A stretch of DNA of 64,000 nucleotides from Granulosicoccus antarcticus IMCC3135 (GTDB lineage Bacteria > Pseudomonadota > Gammaproteobacteria > Granulosicoccales > Granulosicoccaceae): NCBI RefSeq assembly GCF_002215215.1, contig NZ_CP018632.1, forward strand, positions 6,382,501 to 6,446,500, given 5' to 3'. Shown here piece by piece: positions 16,888-26,125 of this stretch (positions within the stretch are counted from its first letter, which is position 1; each line of letters opens with the position of its first letter). Below the pieces are notes generated by a model. It did no database searches. It was not told the DNA's origin and saw only the letters and a program-made list of their open reading frames with translations. Made by a program: the position numbers and the translations under genes.

Positions 16888-17788
16888 ACTGACGCGCTGG
16901 AATTCTTTTCGGCTCATCAAGCGCCAAAGCCTCCAGCACCTCTGACCAAACCAGCTGCCAGCAACAACCGTGCGAAAAGCGATCAAATTGAAACCCGCTC
17001 GCCTGCGATTGACGCATGATGAATGGGCGTACAAGCGGTGGGGGTATCACCGCATCACGCCCTCCAAGCAGATGCCATTGCCAGACACTTTTGCGTAAAT
17101 CCGGCTGCTTTACCGGGTTAAGGGAGCTGAACAAAGGCGTGTAACCGTGATGTCTGGTCCAGGCCTGCGTATCCAGGTTACCCGCTATTGTCACTATCCG
17201 TGTCACATCAGGCAGCCTGGCGGCCAACAGCATAGCCAGCGCCCCACCACCACTGTGACCAAACAGCCACAGTTCGCTCGCCTGGTGACGACGCTGTAAA
17301 TCATTCAAGCCCGAAGCCATACTCTCAATGACAGCCGGCGAGTAACGGCCGGAGGTCCACAATGCATTCGTGCAAGGCTTCTCCATCGAGGTACCGTTAT
17401 AGCAAGGCCGCCCCAGGTAGACCGACGGCTGCCGATCCAGCTTCATCAACTCCAGCATCAATGGTCGGCGTGGCGTGGGATCGGCCATGATGAAGACACG
17501 GTGTCGCCATGGTGAGCCATCACCTTCCAGATAGACGTGCAATATGGAATTGTCAGCATTTGCAGGGAAACCCGCAACAGCTTGCCGATTCTTGTAGACC
17601 AGCAGCTTGTAGCCTGCCGCATTGACCGTCTCGCGCGAAAAACCCTGCTCCTGTGCCAGTTTATTCAGATTTCCAGCCGGGGTTGCACAGGCTTGCAATG
17701 CCAGGCAGACAAGCATCAGGCAAGCATAGCGGGCACTCGCTGAGACCTTGAAGCCAAGCCATTCACACAGAGCGCGTGCAAACATCAT
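16844..17788 (-). CDS. Alpha/beta-hydrolase lipoprotein
   Basis: A 314-residue protein with an N-terminal lipoprotein signal (LMLVCLALQAC; Cys at about residue 34). The body is an alpha/beta hydrolase: a strand/oxyanion region HVYLEGDGSPW, the nucleophile elbow LFGHSGGGALAML (catalytic Ser in GHSGG), and a late His in FDRFSHGCCW; the acid is probably the Asp in LLGGRDAVIP. The substrate, an ester or peptide, is unknown. It probably faces the periplasm on the inner or outer membrane. Its 3' end is antisense to the ugpQ 3' end. Confidence 0.78.
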   Translation of the reverse strand: MMFARALCEWLGFKVSASARYACLMLVCLALQACATPAGNLNKLAQEQGFSRETVNAAGYKLLVYKNRQAVAGFPANADNSILHVYLEGDGSPWRHRVFIMADPTPRRPLMLELMKLDRQPSVYLGRPCYNGTSMEKPCTNALWTSGRYSPAVIESMASGLNDLQRRHQASELWLFGHSGGGALAMLLAARLPDVTRIVTIAGNLDTQAWTRHHGYTPLFSSLNPVKQPDLRKSVWQWHLLGGRDAVIPPPLVRPFIMRQSQASGFQFDRFSHGCCWQLVWSEVLEALALDEPKRIPARQFKYPDSLLDASESR

Positions 17789-17921
17789 GCATTACTCGCC
17801 ATTGCAGGTTATTCAGGGAAATTCGACTAGTGTGACTGCGCCGCAACAAACACGCCACCAACACCCGCCTTCAGGTTCAACCACTATACTGTAGCCAGAT
17901 CCCCTCTGGAGTGAGATATTC

Positions 17922-19085
17922 GTGAACAAGTCATGGCTTGCAGCCGGCGCCGTGGTCATTGTCCTGAGCCTCTGGATGGCATCTGGTCTGCTCAAGCCCG
18001 ATGATTCGGGAATAGCAGAAAATGACAAGACTGACCCCTTGATGACTGTTGAGGTACAGCTTGTCGAGTTGGCAAGAATGGCTCGAGAAATCTCGTTACA
18101 GGGCCAGCTTGAACCCGTTCAGTATTTGCAGCTCAAGGCGGAGACCCACGGCAAAGTGGAAAATCTGCCCATCAGCAAGGGCGTTCGAGTCAACGCCGGT
18201 GACATTATCGTGCAACTTGATCAAGGCAACCGGCAGAACATGCTGACGGAAGCCAGCGCACGCGTCAAATCGGCACGCAGCGAACAGGAAGCGGCAGCAT
18301 CGCTGCGCCGCCAGCGACTCCAGTCCAAAGTGCAGTCCGAGCAAAGCGAAGCAGCACTGGAGTCCGCGCTTGCGCAACTACGTTCGATCGAACTGGATAT
18401 CAGTTACACCGCTATCAAGGCACCGTTTGCAGCCGTTCTCAACGCATTGCCAGTGGACAAGGGCGCTTTGGTAGAACGCGGCGATGTGGTTGCCGAACTG
18501 GTGGATGACAGCGCCTTTGATGTCACCGCCAGAGCCTCGCAGAATGTATTGGCCAAGCTGACAGTCGGACAAAGTGTCAGCATCAGACTGATCACCGGAG
18601 AAATACTACCCGGCACCCTGACGTTCATCTCCTCGGTCGCCGATGCTCAGACCCGCACCTTTCTGGTAGAAGCACGCGTAAGCAACACCAACGGTGCGAC
18701 AGCCGCTGGCATCAGCGCATCTCTGACGATCCCCATCGAACAGGTGGAAGCCGCCTTCATCTCACCCTCTGCCCTGTCGCTGGGCCTGGATGGCGAACTG
18801 GGTGTCAAGGCTGTGGATGAGGACAACCGAGTCCTGTTTCTGCCGATCAAGCTGGTCAGCACCGACATCGACGGCGCCTGGGTCAGTGGCATTCCTGCCG
18901 GCACCCGAATCATCACACTGGGCCAGGGCTTCGTCAGTGTTGACGAACAGGTAAACCCACAAGAAGTTGCAGGTGCAAGTGCGGCTGCAAGCGAGGATGC
19001 AAGAGCAGCTTCATCTGCGGATGCACCCACAGATGAAGCTGTTGATACGGACAAGGCTCAGCCAGCTTCTGACGGAAACAGCTGA
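17922..19085 (+). CDS. RND efflux periplasmic adaptor (membrane fusion protein)
   Basis: A 387-residue HlyD/AcrA-type adaptor. The GTG start follows a TGGAGTGAG ribosome site. It has an N-terminal membrane anchor (WLAAGAVVIVLSLWMASGL), a split lipoyl domain (LKAETHGKVENLPISKGVRV ... IKAPFAAVLNALPVDKGALV) around an Ala/Gln/Glu helical hairpin, then a beta-barrel and a membrane-proximal domain. The acidic Ala/Ser tail (about the last 40 residues) looks disordered. It links the inner-membrane pump to an outer-membrane channel. The pump gene begins 1 base after its stop, so the two are certainly cotranscribed. Confidence 0.9.
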   Translation: MNKSWLAAGAVVIVLSLWMASGLLKPDDSGIAENDKTDPLMTVEVQLVELARMAREISLQGQLEPVQYLQLKAETHGKVENLPISKGVRVNAGDIIVQLDQGNRQNMLTEASARVKSARSEQEAAASLRRQRLQSKVQSEQSEAALESALAQLRSIELDISYTAIKAPFAAVLNALPVDKGALVERGDVVAELVDDSAFDVTARASQNVLAKLTVGQSVSIRLITGEILPGTLTFISSVADAQTRTFLVEARVSNTNGATAAGISASLTIPIEQVEAAFISPSALSLGLDGELGVKAVDEDNRVLFLPIKLVSTDIDGAWVSGIPAGTRIITLGQGFVSVDEQVNPQEVAGASAAASEDARAASSADAPTDEAVDTDKAQPASDGNS

Positions 19086-19086
19086 T

Positions 19087-22000
19087 ATGTACGCTCTCAT
19101 CGATGCCGCATTTGATCGTAATCGCACGGTCATCATGCTGATGATTTTCCTGATGGCCAGCGGTATCGTTGCCTATCGCAGCATTCCCAAGGAATCCGAG
19201 CCTGACGTGCCGATCCCCATCATCTATGTGTCCATGTCACACGATGGCATCTCACCAGACGATGCCGAACGATTGCTGGTGCGCCCCATGGAGACAGAGC
19301 TACAAAGCATCAGTGGCCTGAAAGAGATGAGCAGCACAGCAAGCGAAGGTCATGCATCGGTGTTGCTCGAATTCGATGCAGGCTTCAACGGTGACACAGC
19401 CCTTGCCGATGTGCGGGAACGTGTCGACATGGCCAAGTCCAAGCTACCGGCCGCCACCGACGAGCCCACCGTTAACGAGGTCAACATCGCCTTGTTTCCG
19501 GTACTCAACATCAGCCTCTCAGGCCCCATGCCCGAACGCACGCTGATCAGCATTGCCCGCGCCTTGCAAGACAAGCTGGAAGCCCTGCCCGGTGTACTGG
19601 AAGCCGATATCGCCGGCGAGCGCGAAGAGGTGCTCGAGATCGTGGTCGACCCACTGGTCATGGAAAGCTATCAGCTGGACTTCGACTCACTGTTCGGGCT
19701 TATCAGAAACAACAATCTGCTGGTGGCGGCAGGCGCTATCGATACCGGCGTCGGGCGCATGGTGCTGAAGGTGCCAGGAGTCATCGAAAACATTGAAGAT
19801 GTCATGAAGCTGCCGGTGAAGGTCACAGAAACCTCCGTCGTAACCTTCGGTGACGTGGCCACCATTCGCCGAACCTACAAAGACCCGACAAGCTTTGCCA
19901 GGCTGGATGGCCAGCCGACTCTGGTACTTGAGATATCCAAACGTCTGGGCGCCAATATCATCGAAACCATCGACGAGGTGCGCGCGATTGTCGAACAGGA
20001 ACGTCAAAGGCTGCCATCAACATTGGTGGTCGGCTTTCATCAGGACAAGTCGGAAGAGACACAAATCATGCTCACCGATCTGCAGAACAACGTCATTTCT
20101 GGTGTTGTGCTGGTCATGATCGTCATCATGGCAACTCTGGGAATTCGTTCATCGATCCTTGTCGGCCTGGCCATACCCGGATCGTTCCTGACCGGCATTC
20201 TGGTGATCTACGCCATGGGCTACACCATGAACGTGATCGTACTGTTCAGCCTCATACTGGTGGTTGGCATGCTGGTTGACGGTGCCATCATCGTCTCCGA
20301 GCTGGCCGACCGGAATATCGATGCCGGCATGAGCACTGCGGATGCCTACGCCAATGCCAGCAAGCGCATGTCCTGGCCCGTCATCGCCTCCACTTTTACC
20401 ACCCTCGCCGTTTTCTTCCCGTTGCTGTTCTGGCCAGGCCTGATCGGTCAGTTCATGCGCTACATGCCCATCACGGTTATCAGCTGCCTGCTGGCCTCGC
20501 TGGCCATGGCGCTCATCTTCATACCGGTTATCGGCAAGTTCATCGGTCGCAAGAACCTGCAAAACACAGATACTGCAACGGCATCACAGGGCCACGAAGA
20601 TCGGCTGAATCCTGACAAGCATGCCATTGCACAGCTTCTGGAGCGCACTGAAGGCTTCAAATCACGCTACCTGAGGGTGTTGCATACACTACTACTCAAA
20701 CCGGTAACAACACTACTCTCGGTGCTCGCCTTCACTATCGCCAGTTATGCCCTGTATGGCGTACTGGGCAAGGGCGTGGATTTTTTCCCCAGTGTTGAGC
20801 CTGAATCCATGGCCATTCAGGTACATGCCCGTGGCGATCTGTCGATCTACGAAAAAGACAGGATTCTGAAACGGGTAGAAAAGCGATTATTCAATCGCGA
20901 TGAAATCGAATCGGTCTACACACGCACCGGCACATCCGGCCAGGATGATGGCGGTGACATCATCGGTACCATCACGCTGGAACTCACCGACTGGGACCAG
21001 CGCAGGAAGGCAGCCGATATCACCACCGAGCTGCGCGCCGAACTGAGTGACATTGCGGGCATCCAGGTGGAATTCGCCGCCAATGAAGGCGGACCCGATG
21101 GTGGCGGCAAACCGATCAACATCCAGCTCAGTGCACCAGCCGACAAGCTTGACGGTGCCGTGAATACCTTGCGCGACATCATGCGCAAACAGGGCAACTT
21201 TGTTGATATCGGCGACAACAGGGCCCTTCCAGGTGTGGAGTGGCGCCTGCAGGTAGACCGTGAAGAGGCGGCTCGCTATGGTGCTGATGTCGCTTTGATC
21301 GGCAATGCCATCCAGTTGATAACCACCGGCATTCGCCTCGCCGGCTACCGCCCCGACAACGCCACCGATGAGCTGGATATCAGAGTTCGCTACCCTCTGG
21401 CGCAGCGCAACCTTGACCAGATCTCCCAGCTTCGGGTGCCTACCAGTCGCGGCATGATTCCCATATCCAACTTTGTAACGACTACCCCGGCACCCAAGAC
21501 TGGCGTCATCAAGCGTGCTGATGGCCGACGTGTCATCACGGTGGATGCCGACGTAGCCGAAGGCAGCCTTGCCGATACGGAACTCAAGACTTTGCAAGAG
21601 TCGCTACTGGCGCAGGCTAACGATCCTGAGATCAATGTCGTATTCAAGGGTGAGGCTGAAGAGCAACAGGAAACCATGACGTTTCTGCTGTCAGCTTTCG
21701 TCTCGGCCATTTTCCTGATGACGCTGATACTGGTCACACAATTCAACAGCCTGTATCAGGCCTTTCTGGTACTCACCGCCATCCTGTTCTCGACCTCCGG
21801 CGTGCTGATCGGCCTGATGATTACCGGACAGACCTTTGGCATCGTCATGGTAGGCATCGGCATCATTGCCCTGGCTGGCATTGTGGTGAACAACAACATC
21901 GTATTGATTGACACCTACAACAGCTTCATTCGCCAGGGGGCACCAGCTATTCAGGCAGCCCTGATCACAGGCTCGATCAGAGCGCGCCCTGTCCTGCTGA

Positions 22001-22275
22001 CAGCCGTCACCACCATACTGGGGCTGGTGCCCATGGTCTTTGCCATGAACGTGGACCTGATCGACCGTGAGCTTACGTTTGGCGCCCCCTCAACACAATG
22101 GTGGACACAACTATCCAGTGCCATTGCCGGAGGCCTGGCTTTCACGACATTGCTGACTTTGTTTCTGACACCTTGCCTGCTGGTACTGGGAGAGCGGGTA
22201 TCGGAGTCACGGGCACGACGCAAGCAATCCAGACTCATCAAGAAGGCAGCCATCGCGGCACCGGCCAAAGGATGA
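19087..22275 (+). CDS. RND efflux transporter permease
   Basis: A 1062-residue inner-membrane proton-driven pump of the AcrB/MdtB/CusA superfamily. The ATG at 19087 was chosen (MYALIDAAFDRNRTVIM); the frame is open further back but only inside the adaptor gene. The usual 12 membrane segments and two large periplasmic loops are present (SIPKESEPDVPIP; late LAGIVVNNNIVLIDTYN). TM4 reads VDGAIIVSELADR: one Asp where AcrB has the Asp-Asp pair, as in several other RND subgroups. The substrate, drug or metal, cannot be told. No TolC-like channel gene is adjacent, so a channel encoded elsewhere is presumably used. Confidence 0.92.
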   Translation: MYALIDAAFDRNRTVIMLMIFLMASGIVAYRSIPKESEPDVPIPIIYVSMSHDGISPDDAERLLVRPMETELQSISGLKEMSSTASEGHASVLLEFDAGFNGDTALADVRERVDMAKSKLPAATDEPTVNEVNIALFPVLNISLSGPMPERTLISIARALQDKLEALPGVLEADIAGEREEVLEIVVDPLVMESYQLDFDSLFGLIRNNNLLVAAGAIDTGVGRMVLKVPGVIENIEDVMKLPVKVTETSVVTFGDVATIRRTYKDPTSFARLDGQPTLVLEISKRLGANIIETIDEVRAIVEQERQRLPSTLVVGFHQDKSEETQIMLTDLQNNVISGVVLVMIVIMATLGIRSSILVGLAIPGSFLTGILVIYAMGYTMNVIVLFSLILVVGMLVDGAIIVSELADRNIDAGMSTADAYANASKRMSWPVIASTFTTLAVFFPLLFWPGLIGQFMRYMPITVISCLLASLAMALIFIPVIGKFIGRKNLQNTDTATASQGHEDRLNPDKHAIAQLLERTEGFKSRYLRVLHTLLLKPVTTLLSVLAFTIASYALYGVLGKGVDFFPSVEPESMAIQVHARGDLSIYEKDRILKRVEKRLFNRDEIESVYTRTGTSGQDDGGDIIGTITLELTDWDQRRKAADITTELRAELSDIAGIQVEFAANEGGPDGGGKPINIQLSAPADKLDGAVNTLRDIMRKQGNFVDIGDNRALPGVEWRLQVDREEAARYGADVALIGNAIQLITTGIRLAGYRPDNATDELDIRVRYPLAQRNLDQISQLRVPTSRGMIPISNFVTTTPAPKTGVIKRADGRRVITVDADVAEGSLADTELKTLQESLLAQANDPEINVVFKGEAEEQQETMTFLLSAFVSAIFLMTLILVTQFNSLYQAFLVLTAILFSTSGVLIGLMITGQTFGIVMVGIGIIALAGIVVNNNIVLIDTYNSFIRQGAPAIQAALITGSIRARPVLLTAVTTILGLVPMVFAMNVDLIDRELTFGAPSTQWWTQLSSAIAGGLAFTTLLTLFLTPCLLVLGERVSESRARRKQSRLIKKAAIAAPAKG

Positions 22276-22529
22276 TCTTGTAAGCGGATCGTGAAAGGAA
22301 GGCTCGAGCACAGGAGCAGCTCATGGGCCTTCCTCACGCAATGTTCCTGAAGAACAGAATGGTGAAAAAGCCAGAGTCTGGCAAGTACAAGATTGGTTGA
22401 GGGTGAGCGTCAGACCTGTAGTAATACAGGTTGATAAACGATAGTGGCTCGAGAGTAATGGTGACGCTTTATCATCGTTGCGCAGATCACTTTGATTACT
22501 ACGTGATCTGCGTAAATCGCAACGAAAGA
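22276..22529. other. Intergenic region with inverted repeat
   Basis: No gene is seen here. CGCAGATCAC (22481-22490) and GTGATCTGCG (22503-22512) form a perfect 10-bp inverted repeat with a 12-base loop, just downstream of the reverse-strand tRNA. It may terminate the tRNA transcript, although no T-run follows. Confidence 0.45.
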
Positions 22530-22605
22530 TGGCGTCCCCTAGGGGACTCGAACCCCTGTTACCGCCGTGAAAGGGCGGTGTCCTAGGCCACTAGACGAAG
22601 GGGAC
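22530..22605 (-). tRNA. tRNA-Glu (anticodon UUC)
   Basis: The reverse strand reads GTCCCCTTCGTCTAGTGGCC at the 5' end, an anticodon arm CCGCCCTTTCACGGCGG with anticodon TTC, a T-arm GGGTTCGAGTCCC, and an acceptor end GGGGACG followed by genomically encoded CCA. It is nearly identical to the E. coli tRNA-Glu. It is 76 bases including CCA, with all four arms pairing. Confidence 0.98.
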
Positions 22606-22645
22606 GCTGTGTTGCCGGTGTTACCCGACGCCTTCGAAGGACCGT

Positions 22646-22675
22646 AGTATACGCAAAAAAAAGAGGCTGTGTGCA
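22646..22675 (-). promoter_or_regulatory. Sigma-70-type promoter for tRNA-Glu
   Basis: On the reverse strand TGCACA (22675-22670) lies 18 bases upstream of TATACT (22651-22646), followed by a GC-containing discriminator. The start of transcription would fall about 33 bases before the tRNA 5' end. The spacer contains a run of eight T. Confidence 0.5.
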
Positions 22676-22691
22676 TTTGTTGTGAAAAAAA

Positions 22692-23630
22692 TCAGAATTC
22701 TTTTGAATCATCGTTCTCGCAGACAACCTCAGCCGCGATGGCACGTACCTGATTAGGCCCCAGCTCACTCGCTACGCGCAGTGCCTCGCCGGCTCTGGCC
22801 AGTACCGAAACAGCATCATCGGCCTCACTCAATTCAGTGACACCCGCATTCGCTGTCAGAACAAACTGCACATTGTCGAAACTGACACAGTGATCCACCA
22901 CCTGCCGCAAACGCTCTGCCAGTATCAGAGCTCCCTCCAGATCAGTCTGGTTGAGCAGGATGCAGAAGTTATCGTCATCGCTGCGAAAGATCAGATCGCT
23001 CTGGCGCAGTCGACCACTCAGAGTGGTGGCAACCGAAAGCCATGCATCCTTGCCAACGGCTTCGCCATGATCCGATGCAATCGAATCCAGATAATCAACT
23101 GAGAGCAGGATCACAGACAAGGGCTGCTCAACCCGACGCACCAGCCGGATCTCTCTGGGCAGCATATCGTCCAGCGCCAGCTGATTGCGCAGCCCGGTCG
23201 CAGGATCGGTTGTTACCTTCATGATGGCTTTGTGATGCTCAAGAGCATTGTCCAGCGGATACACAAGACTTTCCGCCAAACGTTCAGCGTCGCGTGCGTC
23301 ACGTGCCGTGAAGGCCCTGGAGCGCATCAGGATGACTTCACCCAATGAGTGCTCACCCAGCTTCAATTCGAAGCGTTGACGGTGCTGACGACTGAATCCG
23401 AGCATGATATCCACGCCGCGATCAGCGGCCAGATATTGCAACCCGTCAAATTTTACGAAACTCTGCCCTTCCGTCAGCAGACATTCGAACAAGCGTTCGA
23501 GGTCCAGCTTGCGAAATAGCAAGGCGTTGAACTCAAGTTGCTTCAACTGAGTATCCAGGCGCTGTTGGCTCAGGATATCGGATGGGGTTACTGCGGTCTG
23601 CTTCGAACTGAGAGCGATCATGAAAACCAC
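22692..23630 (-). CDS. GGDEF-domain protein with degenerate active site
   Basis: A 312-residue cytoplasmic protein. The first ~130 residues look like a GAF-type sensor (FDGLQYLAADRGVDIMLGF). The rest is a GGDEF domain: TDPATGLRNQLALDDML start, VILLSVDYLDSIASDHGEAVGKD, and the active-site loop. That loop reads SDDDNF where catalytic cyclases have GGDEF, so both glycines and the Glu are lost. It is therefore predicted to be catalytically inactive, possibly a nucleotide sensor or protein partner. It is the last gene of a reverse-strand group with FliA and FlhG, hinting at a motility role. An alternative ATG lies 3 codons inside. Confidence 0.78.
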   Translation of the reverse strand: MVFMIALSSKQTAVTPSDILSQQRLDTQLKQLEFNALLFRKLDLERLFECLLTEGQSFVKFDGLQYLAADRGVDIMLGFSRQHRQRFELKLGEHSLGEVILMRSRAFTARDARDAERLAESLVYPLDNALEHHKAIMKVTTDPATGLRNQLALDDMLPREIRLVRRVEQPLSVILLSVDYLDSIASDHGEAVGKDAWLSVATTLSGRLRQSDLIFRSDDDNFCILLNQTDLEGALILAERLRQVVDHCVSFDNVQFVLTANAGVTELSEADDAVSVLARAGEALRVASELGPNQVRAIAAEVVCENDDSKEF

Positions 23631-23708
23631 GTCAGGATAGAGGATTCAGGGAAGCATAATCCTGCAAGCAGTGGACCAAAAAAGAACTGGACTATTCACA
23701 AAAATGAA

Positions 23709-24149
23709 CTACCCCGTTACACCAACGACCGCATTCAGGTAGAGAACCACTCCCAGAGCGGCCAGGGTAATTCCCAATAATGACCACGGCAGCACACTTT
23801 GTGACATGGGCGGCGGCGGCGCCTGCCATTCGTCACGCAGTTGTTGCGGCACCGGGTCGGGAAAGGTTCGACGCTCTTGTTTGACAACGGTGTCACTGCG
23901 GCGCTCATCTTCGCCTTCGCGCACTTTCAGAAATGTATTCCAGCCATCGTCTGACTGTAGATTCAGGAGTTCTTCGGGAATCAGTTCGGGCACCTGCGTT
24001 ACCGGCTCCCAGAGTTCGCCGTCGCGGCTGACACGATCGGTATTCCTGACGCGCCCCAGCAGCAAAAAACGTCCGACTTCTGTCGTCGAAAAGGGACCCT
24101 GAACGCGGGAGCCTTTCTGCACATACCATTGAGATTCATCAGTGACCAT
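23709..24149 (-). CDS. GYF_2 (DUF4339) domain protein with C-terminal membrane anchor
   Basis: A 146-residue protein. Residues 7-55 form a GYF_2/DUF4339 domain (WYVQKGSRVQGPFSTTEV, then a DRVSRDGELWEPV end), a small fold that usually binds proline-rich peptides. A charged linker, a Pro stretch (QAPPPPMSQ) and one C-terminal transmembrane helix (LPWSLLGITLAALGVVLYL) follow, so the domain probably faces the cytoplasm as a tail-anchored protein. It lies 9 bp downstream of fliA and is probably in its operon. A link to flagellar function is inferred only from position. Confidence 0.75.
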   Translation of the reverse strand: MVTDESQWYVQKGSRVQGPFSTTEVGRFLLLGRVRNTDRVSRDGELWEPVTQVPELIPEELLNLQSDDGWNTFLKVREGEDERRSDTVVKQERRTFPDPVPQQLRDEWQAPPPPMSQSVLPWSLLGITLAALGVVLYLNAVVGVTG

Positions 24150-24158
24150 AATAGTGAC

Positions 24159-24887
24159 CTACTTCATTGTCCATTCAGTCATGCGTGCCTTCAGGCGAAC
24201 CAGAGCCTGACCATGAATCTGACAAACCCTCGATTCACTGACGCCCAGAATATCGCCGATTTCTCGAAGATTCAGATCATCATCGTAGTACAGCGACATG
24301 ACGAGTGCTTCACGCTCAGGTAAGTTCTTGATCGACATTGCCAGAGCTTCGCGAAAGGATTGATACTCGACCTGGTCGCCTGGACTGGCCTCGGCACTTT
24401 GCGGCAAAGCGATCGTCTCGCCGGTATGCTCATCAGGTTGATCGAAGCTGAATATATGAGCAGCCGAACTTTCAGTGAGTATCAGATGATAGGCCGACAG
24501 CGCGATGCCCAGTTTATCGGCAACCACTTTCGCCTTGGCCTCACGTCCACTGCCTTGTTCGATGTCACGTAACACCTCGGCAGCTTCGCGCGACTTGCGA
24601 TGCACCGAGCGAGGCGTCCAGTCCGAACGACGTATTTCGTCAAGCATGGCCCCCCGTACCCGGATCCCGGCATAGGTCTCAAAGCTTGCGCCCTGCGACT
24701 TGTCGTAATGTTTGTGTGCCTCCAGCAGGCCGATCATCCCGGCCTGTATCAAGTCTTCGGCCTGAACACTGGGAGGCAGGCGATTCATCAGATGAAACGC
24801 TATTCGCTTGACCAGATTGGCGTTGGCGGCAACGACCCCATCCGGATCAACCGTGGTAACTTCGTTGTACATCGCGTGTGCATTCAT
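24159..24887 (-). CDS. fliA: Flagellar RNA polymerase sigma factor FliA (sigma-28)
   Basis: 242 residues from the ATG at 24887, preceded by a GAGAGAAGAG ribosome site; a start at 24926 would overlap flhG. Sigma-70 region 2 is clear (ANLVKRIAFHLMNRLPPSVQ, EDLIQAGMIGLLEAHKHYD, FETYAGIRVRGAMLDEIRRS), followed by region 3 and region 4 (LPEREALVMSLYYDDDLNL, REIGDILGVSESRVCQIHGQ). The DWTPRSVHRKSRE segment is typical of FliA. It directs late flagellar and chemotaxis transcription and is held in check by FlgM, whose gene is on the opposite strand near 28.1 kb. Confidence 0.95.
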   Translation of the reverse strand: MNAHAMYNEVTTVDPDGVVAANANLVKRIAFHLMNRLPPSVQAEDLIQAGMIGLLEAHKHYDKSQGASFETYAGIRVRGAMLDEIRRSDWTPRSVHRKSREAAEVLRDIEQGSGREAKAKVVADKLGIALSAYHLILTESSAAHIFSFDQPDEHTGETIALPQSAEASPGDQVEYQSFREALAMSIKNLPEREALVMSLYYDDDLNLREIGDILGVSESRVCQIHGQALVRLKARMTEWTMK

Positions 24888-24900
24888 ACGGACTCTTCTC

Positions 24901-25824
24901 TCACCGTGTACCGTCGGCGACTTCAATAAGTCGCTCTACGAAAAATTCGATATGCCCACAGGGCGTCTGAGGCTGTGGCCAGCGTGCGACTCTGGTTGCA
25001 AGCTTGCGAAATGCCAGTGCGGAGGCTGAGCGAGGAAATGCTTCGACAACCGCGCGTTGCTGGCGAACCGCCTGCTTCAAATGTGTATCAAGCGGAATAG
25101 ACCCGCAATAATCGAGCAGGACATCCAGGTGTTTATCTGTCAGATCACTCAGAGCCGCATAAAGATCCAGGCCATGACGAGAACTTTCAGTTTTGTTAGC
25201 CACCACTCGAAAACGTCTGACGTGGCAACGTTCGTGTAACGCCCGTATGGTAGAAAAGGCGTCCTGTAATGCTGGTGGCTCATCAACGACCACTATGATG
25301 ACTTCCCTGACAGCGCGACAGAAGCTCACAACACTCTCTGAGAGCCCCGTAGCAATATCCACTATCAATGTGTCAGCCTCGGTGGGCAACTCACTGAAAA
25401 GCCCGATAAGGCCTGCGTGCTGGACATTCGACAGATGTGACATACCCACAGCACCACTGGCACTGGGTATGACAGAGACACCGACAGGCCCCTGCAGAAC
25501 CACCTCGTCAAGCTGGCAAGTTCCTGCGAATACGTCGATCAGGGTATGTGTGGGACGCAAGTTCAGAAGACGATCAATGTTGCCCAGCTCAAGGTCGCCA
25601 TCGACCAGCAGGACTTCATGATCAACCACTCCCAGTGCCGCAGCCAGATTGACTGCCACGTTGGACTTGCCAACACCACCTTTGCCACCGGCAACGGCGA
25701 TCGTCTGCACCGGCCGACGGTGCTGTGACAGCTGTGGTGGTAGCTGGAAATTCACCGGGCAATAACCCGCAAGGTGGACTGGTAAGAGATCAACGCTAAC
25801 TTCCTCGACAGTTCGTGTCGACAT
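24901..25824 (-). CDS. flhG: Flagellar number regulator FlhG/FleN (MinD-like ATPase)
   Basis: A 307-residue ParA/MinD ATPase. The Walker A deviant motif is AGGKGGVGKSNVAVNLA (around residue 45). Switch motifs LLVDGDLELGNID and LIVDIATGLSESVVSF follow, with the FlhG-like VVANKTESSRHG. FlhG/FleN limits flagellar number; in Pseudomonas and Vibrio it binds and antagonises FleQ/FlrA, and here a FleQ homologue lies just upstream. Start chosen at the ATG encoding MSTRTVEEVSV; an ATG 10 codons earlier is possible. Only 13 bp separate it from fliA. The GTPase FlhF, usually upstream, is absent from this locus. Confidence 0.92.
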   Translation of the reverse strand: MSTRTVEEVSVDLLPVHLAGYCPVNFQLPPQLSQHRRPVQTIAVAGGKGGVGKSNVAVNLAAALGVVDHEVLLVDGDLELGNIDRLLNLRPTHTLIDVFAGTCQLDEVVLQGPVGVSVIPSASGAVGMSHLSNVQHAGLIGLFSELPTEADTLIVDIATGLSESVVSFCRAVREVIIVVVDEPPALQDAFSTIRALHERCHVRRFRVVANKTESSRHGLDLYAALSDLTDKHLDVLLDYCGSIPLDTHLKQAVRQQRAVVEAFPRSASALAFRKLATRVARWPQPQTPCGHIEFFVERLIEVADGTR

Positions 25825-26125
25825 CAGCCCAGTGGCAGGATGACATAACGACACGGTTTCAAGCTGTCTGGGAGCAAGTCTCGAACCACCAAGAGCCAGC
25901 TAACCGTCAGTCTCGGCACTGGCAAGGGGTAAATGATGCGTTTTGGGAAGCATCCCTCAAATTGGATGTGAACCAGCACCTATCCTGTGAGGCCTGATTC
26001 TCGGATCGCTACTGCTGGCATGGAGCGTAGATGGCAGCTACATACAGTACTGAACCGGCAACCGAGGTGGTCCCAGAGCTGTTAGCCGGAAACCCGACGC
26101 AGCTCTGGTACCGCCTTTGTCAGAC
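25825..26125. other. Intergenic region between fleQ and flhG with hairpin
   Basis: No gene is supported. GGTGGT-C-CCAGAGCTG (26066-26081) pairs with CAGCTCTGG-T-ACCGCC (26100-26115): 15 base pairs with one mismatch, just past the fleQ stop. It probably ends or attenuates the fleQ transcript, though no T-run follows on the reverse strand. The rest should contain the flhG-fliA promoter; no clear consensus is seen. Confidence 0.45.

Noticed and set aside
18967-19086. Upstream extension of the RND pump frame
   Set aside because: The extra 40 residues lie inside the adaptor gene and are low-complexity; the ATG at 19087 gives the normal family N-terminus.
20149-21597. Long reverse frames inside the RND pump gene
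   Set aside because: They are antisense shadows of a gene with strong codon structure and family motifs.
25815-25997. 60-residue forward frame between flhG and fleQ
   Set aside because: It overlaps the flhG start, lacks a ribosome site and shows no protein features.
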